Source: an uncultured Eubacteriales bacterium (GTDB lineage: Bacteria > Bacillota_A > Clostridia > Christensenellales > Aristaeellaceae). Taken from it: a stretch of 14,797 nucleotides of DNA. A program made the position numbers and the translations under genes. The stretch is from NCBI GenBank assembly GCA_902766515.1, contig CACXEB010000110.1:1-14797 (forward strand), given 5' to 3'. Of the stretch, positions 1 to 6,809 are shown one piece after another; position 1 is the first letter of the stretch; each line of letters opens with the position of its first letter. The notes below the pieces were generated by a model, which did not search any database, was not told the DNA's origin, and was given only the letters and a program-made list of their open reading frames with translations.

Positions 1-444
1 AGGGAAGAGAAGCGGCTGCGGTATGAGCTGCTCAAAGAACGCCTGGCCGAGCACCTTCAGCGGCTGCTGCTCGTGATCGACGTCGCCTGCGACGCGCCGC
101 TGACGGTCCGGGGGAATACGCGGGACATCGCGGTGATCCCGTTCGGCGGAACGGCTTCCGGGCCGTACTTCCACGGCGGGATCACCGGCCCCGGCGTCGA
201 TACGCAGCGGATCGGCAAGGACGGCGCGGCCGTCCTCTCCGCGCGCTATATGCTGGAGGGCGAGGACGCCGACGGCCGCCCGTGCAGGATTTTTATTGAA
301 AACAACGGCAGCTTTGAGGCGGGTTTCCGGCCGACGGTCGTGACGGACAGCCCGCTCCTGGCCGAATGGGAACAGCTTCCCCTCGCCGCGACGGTCACCG
401 GCATTCCCGGCGGGGTGCAGGTGAGGATCAGCCGGCATGGCTAA
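1..444 (+). CDS. DUF3237 family protein, 5' end outside the window
   Basis: The frame is open from base 1 to the TAA at 442-444, giving 147 visible residues. A GTG at 73 could be a start, but it has no Shine-Dalgarno sequence before it and would remove the first beta strand of the fold, so I treat the gene as 5'-partial. The protein resembles the DUF3237 family of small beta-barrel proteins. Seen features are IPFGGTASGPYF, a GPGVDTQ segment, LSARYMLEGEDADG, CRIFIENNG, a TDSPLL segment and a C-terminal GIPGGVQVRI strand. The first 20 or so residues are charged and probably helical, an extension before the barrel. No biochemical function is established for the family that I know of, and I see no catalytic signature. 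It overlaps miaA by 8 nt, so the two are probably translationally coupled. Family assignment is by pattern recognition and fairly confident; function is unknown. Confidence 0.75.
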   Translation, partial: REEKRLRYELLKERLAEHLQRLLLVIDVACDAPLTVRGNTRDIAVIPFGGTASGPYFHGGITGPGVDTQRIGKDGAAVLSARYMLEGEDADGRPCRIFIENNGSFEAGFRPTVVTDSPLLAEWEQLPLAATVTGIPGGVQVRISRHG

Positions 445-1369
445 GAAACGTGTATACGGCCTGGTGGGGCCGACCGCCAGCGGCAAGACCGCGCTGTCGC
501 TCCGGCTGGCCCGGGACCTGGGCGGGGAGATCCTGTGCATGGATTCCATGCAGATCTACCGGGGCATGGACATCGGCACCGCCAAACCGACGGCGGAGGA
601 GCGCGCCGCCGCGCCGCACCACCTGCTGGACATCGCGGATCCGGCGCAGCCTTTTTCGGTCACGGAGTACACCGCGCTGGCCAGGCCGCTGCTGGACGGG
701 ATCGCCGCGCCGATCCTGGTGGGCGGCACCGGGTTTTACCTGCGTGGCCTCTCCCAGCCGATGGATTACGGCTATGTGCCGGGCGACGCCGCCATCCGCG
801 AGCGGTATGAGGCGATGGCGAAGGAAGCCGGCGCCCAGGCTGTGCATGACCGCCTGCGGGCGGTGGATCCGCCCAGCGCGGACCGGCTGCATCCCAACGA
901 CCTGCGGCGGGTCATCCGGGCGCTGGAGGTGTTTGAGCTGACGGGCGCGCGGTTTTCGGACCAGAAGCTGCCGGCGGGCTACGAGCCGCCCTGGGGTTTC
1001 CGGCTGTTCGCGCTGGACTGGCCGCGGGAAACGCTGTACCGGCGCATCGACATGCGCGTGGATCAGATGATGTCCGAGGGCCTCCCGGACGAGGTGCGCG
1101 CGCTGCTGGACGGCGGCGTGCCCACGGACGCGCAGGCCATGCAGGGCATCGGCTATAAGGAACTCGTGCCCGTCCTCAACGGGGATGCTCCGCTTGAAGA
1201 GGCGGTGGACCTGATCAAGCTGCGGTCCCGGCACTACGCCAAGCGGCAGCTGACCTGGTTCCGGGCGGACCCGCGAATTCACTGGATCCGGATGGAGGAA
1301 GGCCGGACGATGGCGCAGGCGTATGATGAGATGCGGCGGATGCTGCAGACGGAACCGGCAAATGAATAA
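437..1369 (+). CDS. miaA: tRNA dimethylallyltransferase MiaA
   Basis: This 310-residue protein has the usual MiaA length. It transfers a dimethylallyl group from dimethylallyl diphosphate to N6 of A37 in tRNAs that read UNN codons, giving i6A, which stabilises codon-anticodon pairing. The P-loop GPTASGKT is at residues 11-18. The catalytic/tRNA-binding segment DSMQIYRGMDIGTAKPT is at 36-52, with the conserved Asp36. GGTGFYLRGL is at 96-105. The C-terminal family motifs (GIGYKEL, then a segment with RSRHYAKRQLTWFR) are present. The ATG lies inside the end of the DUF3237 gene, preceded by a GGTGAGGA stretch as ribosome binding site. In many Bacillota miaA follows mutL; here an intervening DUF3237 gene sits just upstream, and I cannot see what lies beyond it. 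No hfq follows. The call is secure. Confidence 0.97.
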   Translation: MAKKRVYGLVGPTASGKTALSLRLARDLGGEILCMDSMQIYRGMDIGTAKPTAEERAAAPHHLLDIADPAQPFSVTEYTALARPLLDGIAAPILVGGTGFYLRGLSQPMDYGYVPGDAAIRERYEAMAKEAGAQAVHDRLRAVDPPSADRLHPNDLRRVIRALEVFELTGARFSDQKLPAGYEPPWGFRLFALDWPRETLYRRIDMRVDQMMSEGLPDEVRALLDGGVPTDAQAMQGIGYKELVPVLNGDAPLEEAVDLIKLRSRHYAKRQLTWFRADPRIHWIRMEEGRTMAQAYDEMRRMLQTEPANE

Positions 1370-1385
1370 GGGCGCTCACGCGCCC
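1370..1385 (+). promoter_or_regulatory. Perfect 6-bp GC hairpin between miaA and the next gene
   Basis: GGGCGC (1370-1375), loop TCAC, GCGCCC (1380-1385). The stem starts on the base after the miaA stop codon and ends immediately before the GGGGGAG ribosome binding site of the next gene. There is no T tract, so it is not a conventional terminator. It could tune translation of the downstream gene or protect a processed mRNA end. The structure is seen in the sequence; the role is inference. Confidence 0.45.
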
Positions 1386-1399
1386 GGGGGAGACAGAGA

Positions 1400-2656
1400 A
1401 TGAACGTTGAAGCGATCACGGACGCCTGGATGGAGGAACTGGAAGCGGGCCTGCGGGACGCGTTTTCCGCGCTGGACCGGCGCGAGGAGCGGCTGACGGA
1501 GAAGATCCTGGGGATCTTTGCCGGGGAGCAGGTCGCGCTCAGGCATTTCAGCCCCACCAACGGCTATGGGTATGACGACCAGGGCAGGGATACGCTGGAG
1601 CGGATCTACGCGAAGCTTTTCGGGGCGGAGGCGGCCATCGTGCGGCCGCAGATCGCCTCCGGGACGCACGCGCTGAGCCTGTGCCTGTTCGGCCTGCTGC
1701 GCCCGGGTGACCACCTGCTGAGCGCGACGGAGAAGCCCTATGACACGCTGGACGAGGTGATCGGCATTGCGGGGGACGCCCCGGGCTCCCTGCGGGAGAT
1801 GGGCGTCAGCTTCAGCAGCGTGCCGATGAAAGCGGACGGTATCGACATTCCCGCCGTGCTGGCGGCCATCCGCCCCGAGACCCGGGTCATCACCACCCAG
1901 CGCAGCCGCGGATATGCCCTGCGCCCCTCGGTGACGCCGGAGGAGATGGCGCCCCTGTTCCGCGCCGTGCGGGCGGTCCGGCCGGATATCTTCCTGATGG
2001 TGGACAACTGCTACGGCGAGTTTGTCTGCGACGAGGAGCCGATCGCCTGCGGCGCGGACGTGATGGCCGGCAGCCTGATCAAGAACATCGGCGGCGGGCT
2101 CGCGCCGACGGGCGGCTATATCGTGGGCAGCCAGCGGGCGATCGAACGGGTGGAATCCCGGCTGACGGCTCCCGGCATCGGCCGGGAGGTCGGCAGCTAC
2201 GCCGGCAGCTACAGGCCGTTTTACCAGGGGCTGTTCATGGCCCCCCACACGGTCAAGGAGGCGCTCAAGGTCAGCATGCTGACAGCGGCCGCTTTCGAGC
2301 GGCTCGGCTTCCGGACCGTGCCCGGATCCCTGGCGCCCCGCGCGGACATCATCCAGGCGATCCAGCTGGAGACGCCGGAGCGCATGGTGGCCTACTGCCA
2401 GGCCATCCAGGCGGCTTCGCCGGTGGACAGCCATGCGGCGCCGGAACCCTGGGACATGCCCGGCTACCAGGATCCGGTCATCATGGCAGCCGGCACCTTT
2501 GTGGCGGGCGCTTCCATCGAGCTCTCCGCGGACGGCCCCATGCGGCCGCCCTACGCGGTCTACCAGCAGGGCGGCCTGACCTATGCCCATGGGAAGATTG
2601 CCCTGCGGCGCGCCCTGCAGTCCCTGATGAAGCAGGAAGAGGAGAAAACCGCATGA
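1400..2656 (+). CDS. PLP-dependent methionine gamma-lyase family protein (YnbB-like, 'aluminium resistance' family)
   Basis: This 418-residue protein matches the Met_gamma_lyase/YnbB family of fold-type I PLP enzymes. Conserved parts seen are HFSPTNGYGYDDQGRDTLE (49-67), RPQIASGTHAL (82-92, the cofactor phosphate region), TTQRSRGYALRPS (165-177), VDNCYGEF (201-208, with Asp202 expected to bind the pyridine nitrogen) and GSLIKNIGGG (224-233, with Lys228 as the likely Schiff-base lysine). Homologues are annotated as methionine gamma-lyases or, from an old clostridial report, aluminium resistance proteins. The physiological substrate is not settled, so I give no more than a probable C-S lyase or related amino-acid chemistry. 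The start follows GGGGGAG with 7 nt spacing. It lies 30 bp after miaA, and its last codons overlap the transporter start by 4 nt, so it is part of one operon. A ynbB gene also lies a few genes from miaA in Bacillus subtilis. Confidence 0.9.
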   Translation: MNVEAITDAWMEELEAGLRDAFSALDRREERLTEKILGIFAGEQVALRHFSPTNGYGYDDQGRDTLERIYAKLFGAEAAIVRPQIASGTHALSLCLFGLLRPGDHLLSATEKPYDTLDEVIGIAGDAPGSLREMGVSFSSVPMKADGIDIPAVLAAIRPETRVITTQRSRGYALRPSVTPEEMAPLFRAVRAVRPDIFLMVDNCYGEFVCDEEPIACGADVMAGSLIKNIGGGLAPTGGYIVGSQRAIERVESRLTAPGIGREVGSYAGSYRPFYQGLFMAPHTVKEALKVSMLTAAAFERLGFRTVPGSLAPRADIIQAIQLETPERMVAYCQAIQAASPVDSHAAPEPWDMPGYQDPVIMAAGTFVAGASIELSADGPMRPPYAVYQQGGLTYAHGKIALRRALQSLMKQEEEKTA

Positions 2657-4392
2657 TCCGGAAGCTGATCCGCCAGATGCTGGCCGCGCAGATCTTTTCG
2701 GCTTTGACCGTGTCGCTCTGCCTGCTGATCGACAACGTGATGATCGGCCGCTACCTGGGAGAGCAGGCCATCGCCGCGTACGGGTTTTCCAACCCGCTCC
2801 TGCTGGCGATCGGCGGCATCGGCTCGCTGCTGGCCACCGGGATCCAGGTCGCCTGCAGCAAGTCCCTGGGCAAGGGCTCCCAGGAGGAGACCAACATCGG
2901 GTATTCCTCCGCGGTCGCGGCGGCGGCCCTGATCTCGCTTGTGTTTGCCGTGGCGGTGATCCTGTTCCGCGATCCCTTTGCCACCATCCTGGGCGCGGGG
3001 CACGAGGGCGAGCTGTATGACAGCACGCGGGATTACCTGCTGGGCTTCAGCATCGGCGCGCCGGGCTCCATGGGCGCGCTGGTGCTCGTGCCGTTCCTGC
3101 AGATGGCCGGCCAGAGCACCCTGCTGATCGCGGCCGTGCTGTTCATGACGGCGGCGGATGTGGCGCTGGACCTGCTCAACGTGATGGTCTTTCACGGCGG
3201 CATGTTCGGCATGGGCCTGGCTTCCGCGCTCAGCTATTACGCCGCGATGCTGGTCGCCAGCTTCTACTTCCTGTCCCCGAAGTGCGTGTTCCACTTTTCA
3301 CTGAAGCGGGTGAGCATGCGGAAGGTGGGCGAGCTGTTCCGCGGCGGCGTGCCGGCGGGCTTCGGCATGCTGGCCTCCGTCATCTGCATCTTCCTGATGA
3401 ACCACCTGCTCAAGGGCAGCACAGAATGCAATGCCGTCGCCGCCTTCACGGTCATCAGTACGATCGGCAACTCCGCCAACTGCATCACCACCGGCGTCGG
3501 CGGCGTCGCGCTGACGCTGTCCGGCATCCTGTACCATGAGGAGGACCGGACCGGCCTGAGGGAGCTCATCCGCGCACTGGGCGGGTATTCCGTGATCCTC
3601 GGCCTGGCGATGGGCGCCGTGCTGCTGGTGTTCGCGCCTTCATTCATATCGCTGCTGCTGCCGAAGGCGGACGCTACCCAGGCCGCGGCCATCCTGGGGC
3701 TCAGGCTGCTCGCGGCGGGCCTGATCCCGTGCTGCGTCAACAGCGCGCTGAAGAACACCTACCAGGGGACGGGCCGCGAAAAGCTGACCGTCTGCATGTC
3801 GCTGCTGGAGGGGGCGGCTTTTCCGCTGCTGACCGCGCTGGTGATGAAGCTGTGCTTCGGCCTCACGGGCGCGTGGCTGTATTTCGTGGGCGGCGAGCTG
3901 CTGATGCTCTGCGGCCTCGGTCTCTATATCCGGTGGAAGAAAAAGACACTGCCCTGGCGGGACAGTGCCTTCCTGCTGCTGCGGGACGACCTGGGGGTGA
4001 CGGACGACCGCCTGCTGGAATTGGATATCGGGACGATCGAAGCGGTGACCGCAGCGGTGGAACAGGCGGAAACCTTCTGCCGCATGCACGGTCAGGATAC
4101 CCGGATCGCCAACCATATCGCCGTCTGCATCGAGGAGATGGCGGCCAACACGATCCAGCACGGCTTCAGCGCGGACGGCCGGGAGCACCACCTGTCCGTG
4201 CGCATCCTGTGCAAGGAGCACGAATGGGTGCTGCGATTCCGGGATGACTGCGGAGCCTTTGATCCCGTGCATTATGTACCGGCCACCGGCAAGGATGACC
4301 TGGGTATCCGGCTGATGCTGGCCATGGCGTCGGAGGCGCATTACACCTATTCCCTGAACCTCAACAACCTGACGCTGCGGATCAGACGCTGA
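2653..4392 (+). CDS. MATE family transporter fused to a C-terminal RsbW-like histidine-kinase-type ATPase domain
   Basis: The protein has 579 residues, about 130 more than a plain MATE exporter. Residues 1-430 form a polytopic membrane region with MATE features: DNVMIGRYLGEQAIAAYGFS near 27-46, a second half starting near 226 with FRGGVPAGFG, and about 12 hydrophobic segments. MATE proteins export drugs or metabolites using a Na+ or H+ gradient. After a basic boundary (RWKKKTLPWR, 427-436) comes a soluble domain, about 450-579, matching the GHKL/HATPase_c_2 fold of SpoIIAB/RsbW anti-sigma kinases. It has an N-box EEMAANTIQHGF (494-505), a G1-type box DDCGAFDP (531-538) and a DLGIRLM segment (549-555). 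The key Glu, Asn and Asp-x-Gly residues are intact, so ATP binding is plausible. The start is the ATG at 2653, inside ATGA overlapping the previous gene, after AAGAGGAG. The tail overlaps the convergent phosphodiesterase gene by 11 bp. Substrate and the role of the ATPase domain are unknown. Confidence 0.9.
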   Translation: MIRKLIRQMLAAQIFSALTVSLCLLIDNVMIGRYLGEQAIAAYGFSNPLLLAIGGIGSLLATGIQVACSKSLGKGSQEETNIGYSSAVAAAALISLVFAVAVILFRDPFATILGAGHEGELYDSTRDYLLGFSIGAPGSMGALVLVPFLQMAGQSTLLIAAVLFMTAADVALDLLNVMVFHGGMFGMGLASALSYYAAMLVASFYFLSPKCVFHFSLKRVSMRKVGELFRGGVPAGFGMLASVICIFLMNHLLKGSTECNAVAAFTVISTIGNSANCITTGVGGVALTLSGILYHEEDRTGLRELIRALGGYSVILGLAMGAVLLVFAPSFISLLLPKADATQAAAILGLRLLAAGLIPCCVNSALKNTYQGTGREKLTVCMSLLEGAAFPLLTALVMKLCFGLTGAWLYFVGGELLMLCGLGLYIRWKKKTLPWRDSAFLLLRDDLGVTDDRLLELDIGTIEAVTAAVEQAETFCRMHGQDTRIANHIAVCIEEMAANTIQHGFSADGREHHLSVRILCKEHEWVLRFRDDCGAFDPVHYVPATGKDDLGIRLMLAMASEAHYTYSLNLNNLTLRIRR

Positions 4393-4915
4393 TCTCCGCG
4401 CCGTCCAGCGCGTACCAGCGGAAGCCCGCCTCCGTCAGCGTCATGTATCCGCGGACGCTGCCGCCCTTGGGGATCGAGACGCTGCCGGGGTTAAGGAAGG
4501 TCACGCCGTCCCGCTGCTCGCGGCAGGGCACGTGGGTGTGTCCGGAGAGGAAGAAGTCCCCCTCCGAAAGCCTTGGCGCGTTGCCGCTGTGGTAGACGTG
4601 GCCGTGGGTCACGAAGCAGAGCCGGCGCCCCGCCGGCACATACATGTAATCCGCCGTGATGGGAAACTCCAGCATCATCTGGTCGACCTCGCTGTCGCAG
4701 TTGCCGCGGACGCAGCAGATGCGGTCGGCGAAGCGGTTCAGCAGCGCCGCCACGCGCGGGGGATCGTAGTCCTCCGGCAGGCTGTTGCGCGGGCCGTGGT
4801 ACAGGATGTCGCCCAGCAGCAGCAGCCGGTCCGCGCCGTGAGCCTCAAAGCGTTCCAGCATCTTCGCGCAGCAGTCCGCCGCGCCGTGGATGTCCGATGC
4901 GATCAGCCAGTTCAT
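4382..4915 (-). CDS. yfcE: YfcE-type metallophosphoesterase (phosphodiesterase)
   Basis: This 177-residue protein belongs to the YfcE/MJ0936 calcineurin-like phosphodiesterase family, cytosolic dimetal (often Mn2+) hydrolases that cleave model phosphodiesters; the in vivo substrate is not known. All metal-site motifs are present: SDIHG with Asp8 and His10, LGD with Asp36, GNCD with Asn72 (71-74), HGH at 104-106 and GHTH at 125-128. The C-terminal NPGSVSIPKGG segment is typical. The start is the ATG at 4915, with a strong GAGGAGG ribosome binding site 6 nt upstream (4922-4928 on this strand). The stop lies 11 bp inside the convergent transporter gene. It is downstream of rpsT on the same strand, but the rpsT terminator lies between them, so it probably has its own promoter in 4930-4990. 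I found no convincing -35/-10 pair there. Confidence 0.93.
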   Translation of the reverse strand: MNWLIASDIHGAADCCAKMLERFEAHGADRLLLLGDILYHGPRNSLPEDYDPPRVAALLNRFADRICCVRGNCDSEVDQMMLEFPITADYMYVPAGRRLCFVTHGHVYHSGNAPRLSEGDFFLSGHTHVPCREQRDGVTFLNPGSVSIPKGGSVRGYMTLTEAGFRWYALDGAEISV

Positions 4916-4992
4916 GGATGCCTCCTCAAAAACATACGAATATTCCGTTACTGATTGACGTTTGTAATCTGATGAAGACGGAAAGCAGTACG

Positions 4993-5025
4993 ATAAAAGA
5001 AAATAAACCCGCCATTACAGCGGGT
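4993..5025 (-). terminator. Rho-independent terminator of rpsT
   Basis: On the minus strand ACCCGC and GCGGGT (plus-strand 5020-5025 and 5007-5012) form a 6-bp stem with a 7-nt loop. It is followed by a T-rich run interrupted by single A and C bases (the complement of 4993-5006). It lies 27 bp after the rpsT stop codon. Confidence 0.75.
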
Positions 5026-5051
5026 ATAGAGGGTGTGGAAATTCGGTTTGA

Positions 5052-5294
5052 TTACTTGGCAGCGGCAAGTTTCCGGGCCAGACGCGCCTTCTTGCGATTG
5101 GCCGCGTTCTTGTGGATGACACCCTTGCTCGCCGCCTTGTCCAGCGCGGCAGACGCTTTGGACAGCTGCTCCTGGGTCAGAGCGGCTTCGTATTTCTTGA
5201 CGGCGGTCTTGACGCCGGATTTGATCATACGGTTGCGCAGGTTCTTTTTCTTGGAGACCTTCACGCGCTTGATGGCGGATTTGATGTTCGGCAC
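5052..5294 (-). CDS. rpsT: 30S ribosomal protein S20
   Basis: This is an 80-residue, very basic protein matching bacterial S20, a primary 16S rRNA-binding protein of the small subunit body. The family start [17 protein letters not shown] and the basic C-terminal helix ([16 protein letters not shown]) are both present. The start is a GTG at 5294, chosen because the family begins MPNIKS and because AGGAGGT ends 7 nt before it. A second in-frame GTG lies within that ribosome binding site and cannot serve. The reading frame remains open further upstream, but those extra residues have no family support and the promoter lies there. Escherichia coli rpsT also uses a non-AUG start (UUG), which takes part in its translational autoregulation; whether that holds here is inference. 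It has its own promoter and terminator. Confidence 0.97.
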   Translation of the reverse strand: MPNIKSAIKRVKVSKKKNLRNRMIKSGVKTAVKKYEAALTQEQLSKASAALDKAASKGVIHKNAANRKKARLARKLAAAK

Positions 5295-5362
5295 TGTGTT
5301 CACCTCCTGACCGTTCAAATGGGCTGGAACGCAGGATACGGCTGCGCCGCTCAGCAAACGAT

Positions 5363-5391
5363 ATCTTATCACAGTTGTGCGGGAAATGCAA
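5363..5391 (-). promoter_or_regulatory. rpsT promoter
   Basis: On the minus strand a -35 box TTGCAT (5386-5391) and a -10 box TAAGAT (5363-5368) are separated by 17 bp. TGA precedes the -10 hexamer, giving an extended -10. A start near 5356 would leave a leader of about 60 nt before the GTG codon. Only motif matching supports this. Confidence 0.7.
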
Positions 5392-5410
5392 GCAAAATTT
5401 TAAAAACCTG

Positions 5411-5439
5411 TGGACAATTCCGGATGTTTGTGTTATAGT
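5411..5439 (+). promoter_or_regulatory. rpmE promoter
   Basis: TGGACA (5411-5416) and TATAGT (5434-5439) are separated by 17 bp, a good sigma-A-type match. Transcription would start near 5446. The -35 box faces that of rpsT across 19 bp, so the two ribosomal protein genes are transcribed back to back. Confidence 0.75.
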
Positions 5440-5445
5440 ACCAAC

Positions 5446-5500
5446 TGCGGCTCATAGAGCGCCAGTTTATGAATCCGCTATGATCTCACGAAAGAGGTGA
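5446..5500 (+). promoter_or_regulatory. rpmE leader with stem-loop, candidate L31 autoregulatory element
   Basis: TCATAG-A-GCG (5452-5461) pairs with CGCTATGA (5476-5483), an 8-bp stem with one bulged A and a 14-nt loop. It sits at the start of the predicted transcript and ends 9 nt before the AGAGGTGA ribosome binding site (5493-5500). Structured L31 leaders have been proposed in several bacterial groups, and L31 represses its own mRNA in Escherichia coli. Assigning this hairpin to that type is inference. Confidence 0.45.
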
Positions 5501-5506
5501 AATGGC

Positions 5507-5704
5507 ATGAAAGAAAAGATCCACCCGAAGTACAACAAGTGCATCGTGCGCTGCGTGTGCGGTGCGACCTTCGAAACGGGCTCCACGAAGCCGGAGCTGC
5601 GCGTCGAAATCTGCTCAAAGTGTCATCCGTTCTATACCGGTAAGCAGAAGCTGGTGGACAGCGGCGGACGCGTCGATCGCTTCAAGAAGCGTTTCGGAAT
5701 TTGA
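5507..5704 (+). CDS. rpmE: 50S ribosomal protein L31, zinc-binding form
   Basis: This 65-residue protein is full length for bL31, a large-subunit protein at the central protuberance that helps bridge the two ribosomal subunits. It has the usual start MKEKIHPKY, and a zinc ribbon formed by CVC (16-18) and CSKC (36-39), so this is the cysteine-containing form rather than the zinc-free paralogue made in zinc limitation. The conserved HPFYTGKQK and the closing segment [12 protein letters not shown] are present. The ATG at 5507 follows AGAGGTGA with 6 nt spacing. Another ATG 5 nt upstream is out of frame. The gene has its own promoter, leader hairpin and terminator. DUF1385 and prmC follow, as in many Clostridia. 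Confidence 0.98.
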   Translation: MKEKIHPKYNKCIVRCVCGATFETGSTKPELRVEICSKCHPFYTGKQKLVDSGGRVDRFKKRFGI

Positions 5705-5710
5705 GTCCAT

Positions 5711-5738
5711 AAGAAGTCGGTCGAACCGGCTTCTTTTT
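5711..5738 (+). terminator. Rho-independent terminator of rpmE
   Basis: An 11-bp stem (5711-5721 with 5725-5735, one T-G wobble, loop CGA) runs into a T tract ending at 5738. It lies 6 bp after the rpmE stop codon. Readthrough may still supply the DUF1385-prmC pair, because no clear promoter is visible between 5739 and 5798. Confidence 0.85.
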
Positions 5739-5798
5739 CGATTCGAGCCAATTGTGTCAACGGAATGACGAAAATGTGGTAAAAGGAGACTAACTGTT

Positions 5799-6809
5799 AT
5801 GCCTGATCAGAAGCCGGAAACACAGAAACCTGTCGATATCGGCGGCCAGGCGGTGCTGGAGGGCGTCATGATGAAGGGCCCGAAGGCCATCGCGATCGCC
5901 GTGCGCCGCGATAACGGGGATATCGTGGTCAGCCGGGAGGAATACGAGCCCCTCAGCAAAAAGCATCCCTGGATGGGCAAACCGTTTATCCGCGGCGCGG
6001 TCAGCTTTGTGACCATGCTGGGCCAGGGCATGCGCACGCTGGACAAATCCTCCCAGATGCTGGGCACCATGGACGAGGAGCCGAGCAAATTTGAAAAGTG
6101 GCTGGCGGAGAAGCTGGGCAAGGGCGTTGACAAGGTGGTCATGGGCGTGGCCATGGTGCTGGCCGTCGTCCTGTCCCTGGGCCTGTTTGTCCTGCTGCCC
6201 AACATCCCCTCCCGCCTGCTGACCGAAGCGGGCTGGTCGCCGCTGGCGGTCAACCTGATGAGCGGCCTGATCCGCACGATCCTCCTGATCACCTACATCT
6301 GGGCGGTCGGCAAGGTGCCGGACATGCGGCGGACCTTCCAGTATCACGGCTCCGAGCACAAGACGGTCTACTGCCATGAGGCGGGGCTGCCGCTCACGCC
6401 GGAAAACGCCCAGCGCTTTACAACGCTGCACCCGCGCTGCGGCACCAGCTTCATCCTGATCACGTTCATCCTGTCGATCCTGCTGTATACCACGATCGAC
6501 TACATCGTGCTGGCGCTGACGGGCTTCAACCTGTCCTCCAACTATTTCATCAAGATCGCCAGCCGCATCCTGCTGCTGCCCCTGGTGACGGGCGTCAGCT
6601 ATGAGGCGCTCAAGGGCCTTGCCCATTCCGAGACCAGGGTCTGCCGCGTCCTGCGCTGGCCCGGCCTGCAGCTGCAGCGCCTGACCACCAAGCCCCCGAC
6701 GGACGCCATGTGCGAGGTCGCCATCGCGTCGATGAACGCCGCCCTCAACGGCCTCCCCGAGGGCCAGAAGACGCCGGAAGGGTGGGTCATCCTGCCCAAA
6801 GCGGCATGA
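5799..6809 (+). CDS. DUF1385 family membrane protein (YqhQ-like)
   Basis: The protein has 336 residues and belongs to the DUF1385/YqhQ family, which has no firmly established function. Family signatures seen are GGQAVLEGVMMKGP (15-28), YHGSEHKTVYCHEAGLPLT (182-200) and LHPRCGTSF (210-218). Conserved His, Glu and Cys residues in the last two hint at a metal or catalytic site. Hydrophobic segments lie near 115-135, 150-171, 217-240 and 254-268, so it is an integral membrane protein whose conserved motifs lie between membrane segments. The ATG follows AAAGGAG with 12 nt spacing. Its stop overlaps the prmC start as ATGA, implying translational coupling. The order rpmE-DUF1385-prmC is recurrent in Clostridia, which suggests a housekeeping role near translation or the envelope, but that is inference. 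Confidence 0.92.
   Translation: MPDQKPETQKPVDIGGQAVLEGVMMKGPKAIAIAVRRDNGDIVVSREEYEPLSKKHPWMGKPFIRGAVSFVTMLGQGMRTLDKSSQMLGTMDEEPSKFEKWLAEKLGKGVDKVVMGVAMVLAVVLSLGLFVLLPNIPSRLLTEAGWSPLAVNLMSGLIRTILLITYIWAVGKVPDMRRTFQYHGSEHKTVYCHEAGLPLTPENAQRFTTLHPRCGTSFILITFILSILLYTTIDYIVLALTGFNLSSNYFIKIASRILLLPLVTGVSYEALKGLAHSETRVCRVLRWPGLQLQRLTTKPPTDAMCEVAIASMNAALNGLPEGQKTPEGWVILPKAA

Noticed and set aside
1376..2590. Open frame of 404 codons on the minus strand opposite the PLP enzyme
   Set aside because: Same GC-driven shadow effect; no recognisable protein and no start with a ribosome binding site.
5295..5372. N-terminal extension of S20 upstream of GTG 5294
   Set aside because: It would run through the ribosome binding site and up to the -10 box, and it is absent from the S20 family.
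5739..5798. Separate promoter for DUF1385
   Set aside because: The best -35-like sequence (TTGTGT) has no acceptable -10 at 16-18 bp, so I could not support it.
6710..6805. Upstream extension of prmC by 32 residues
   Set aside because: The added residues are Arg/Pro-rich and overlap the conserved end of DUF1385. PrmC family length and the ATGA overlap support 6806.
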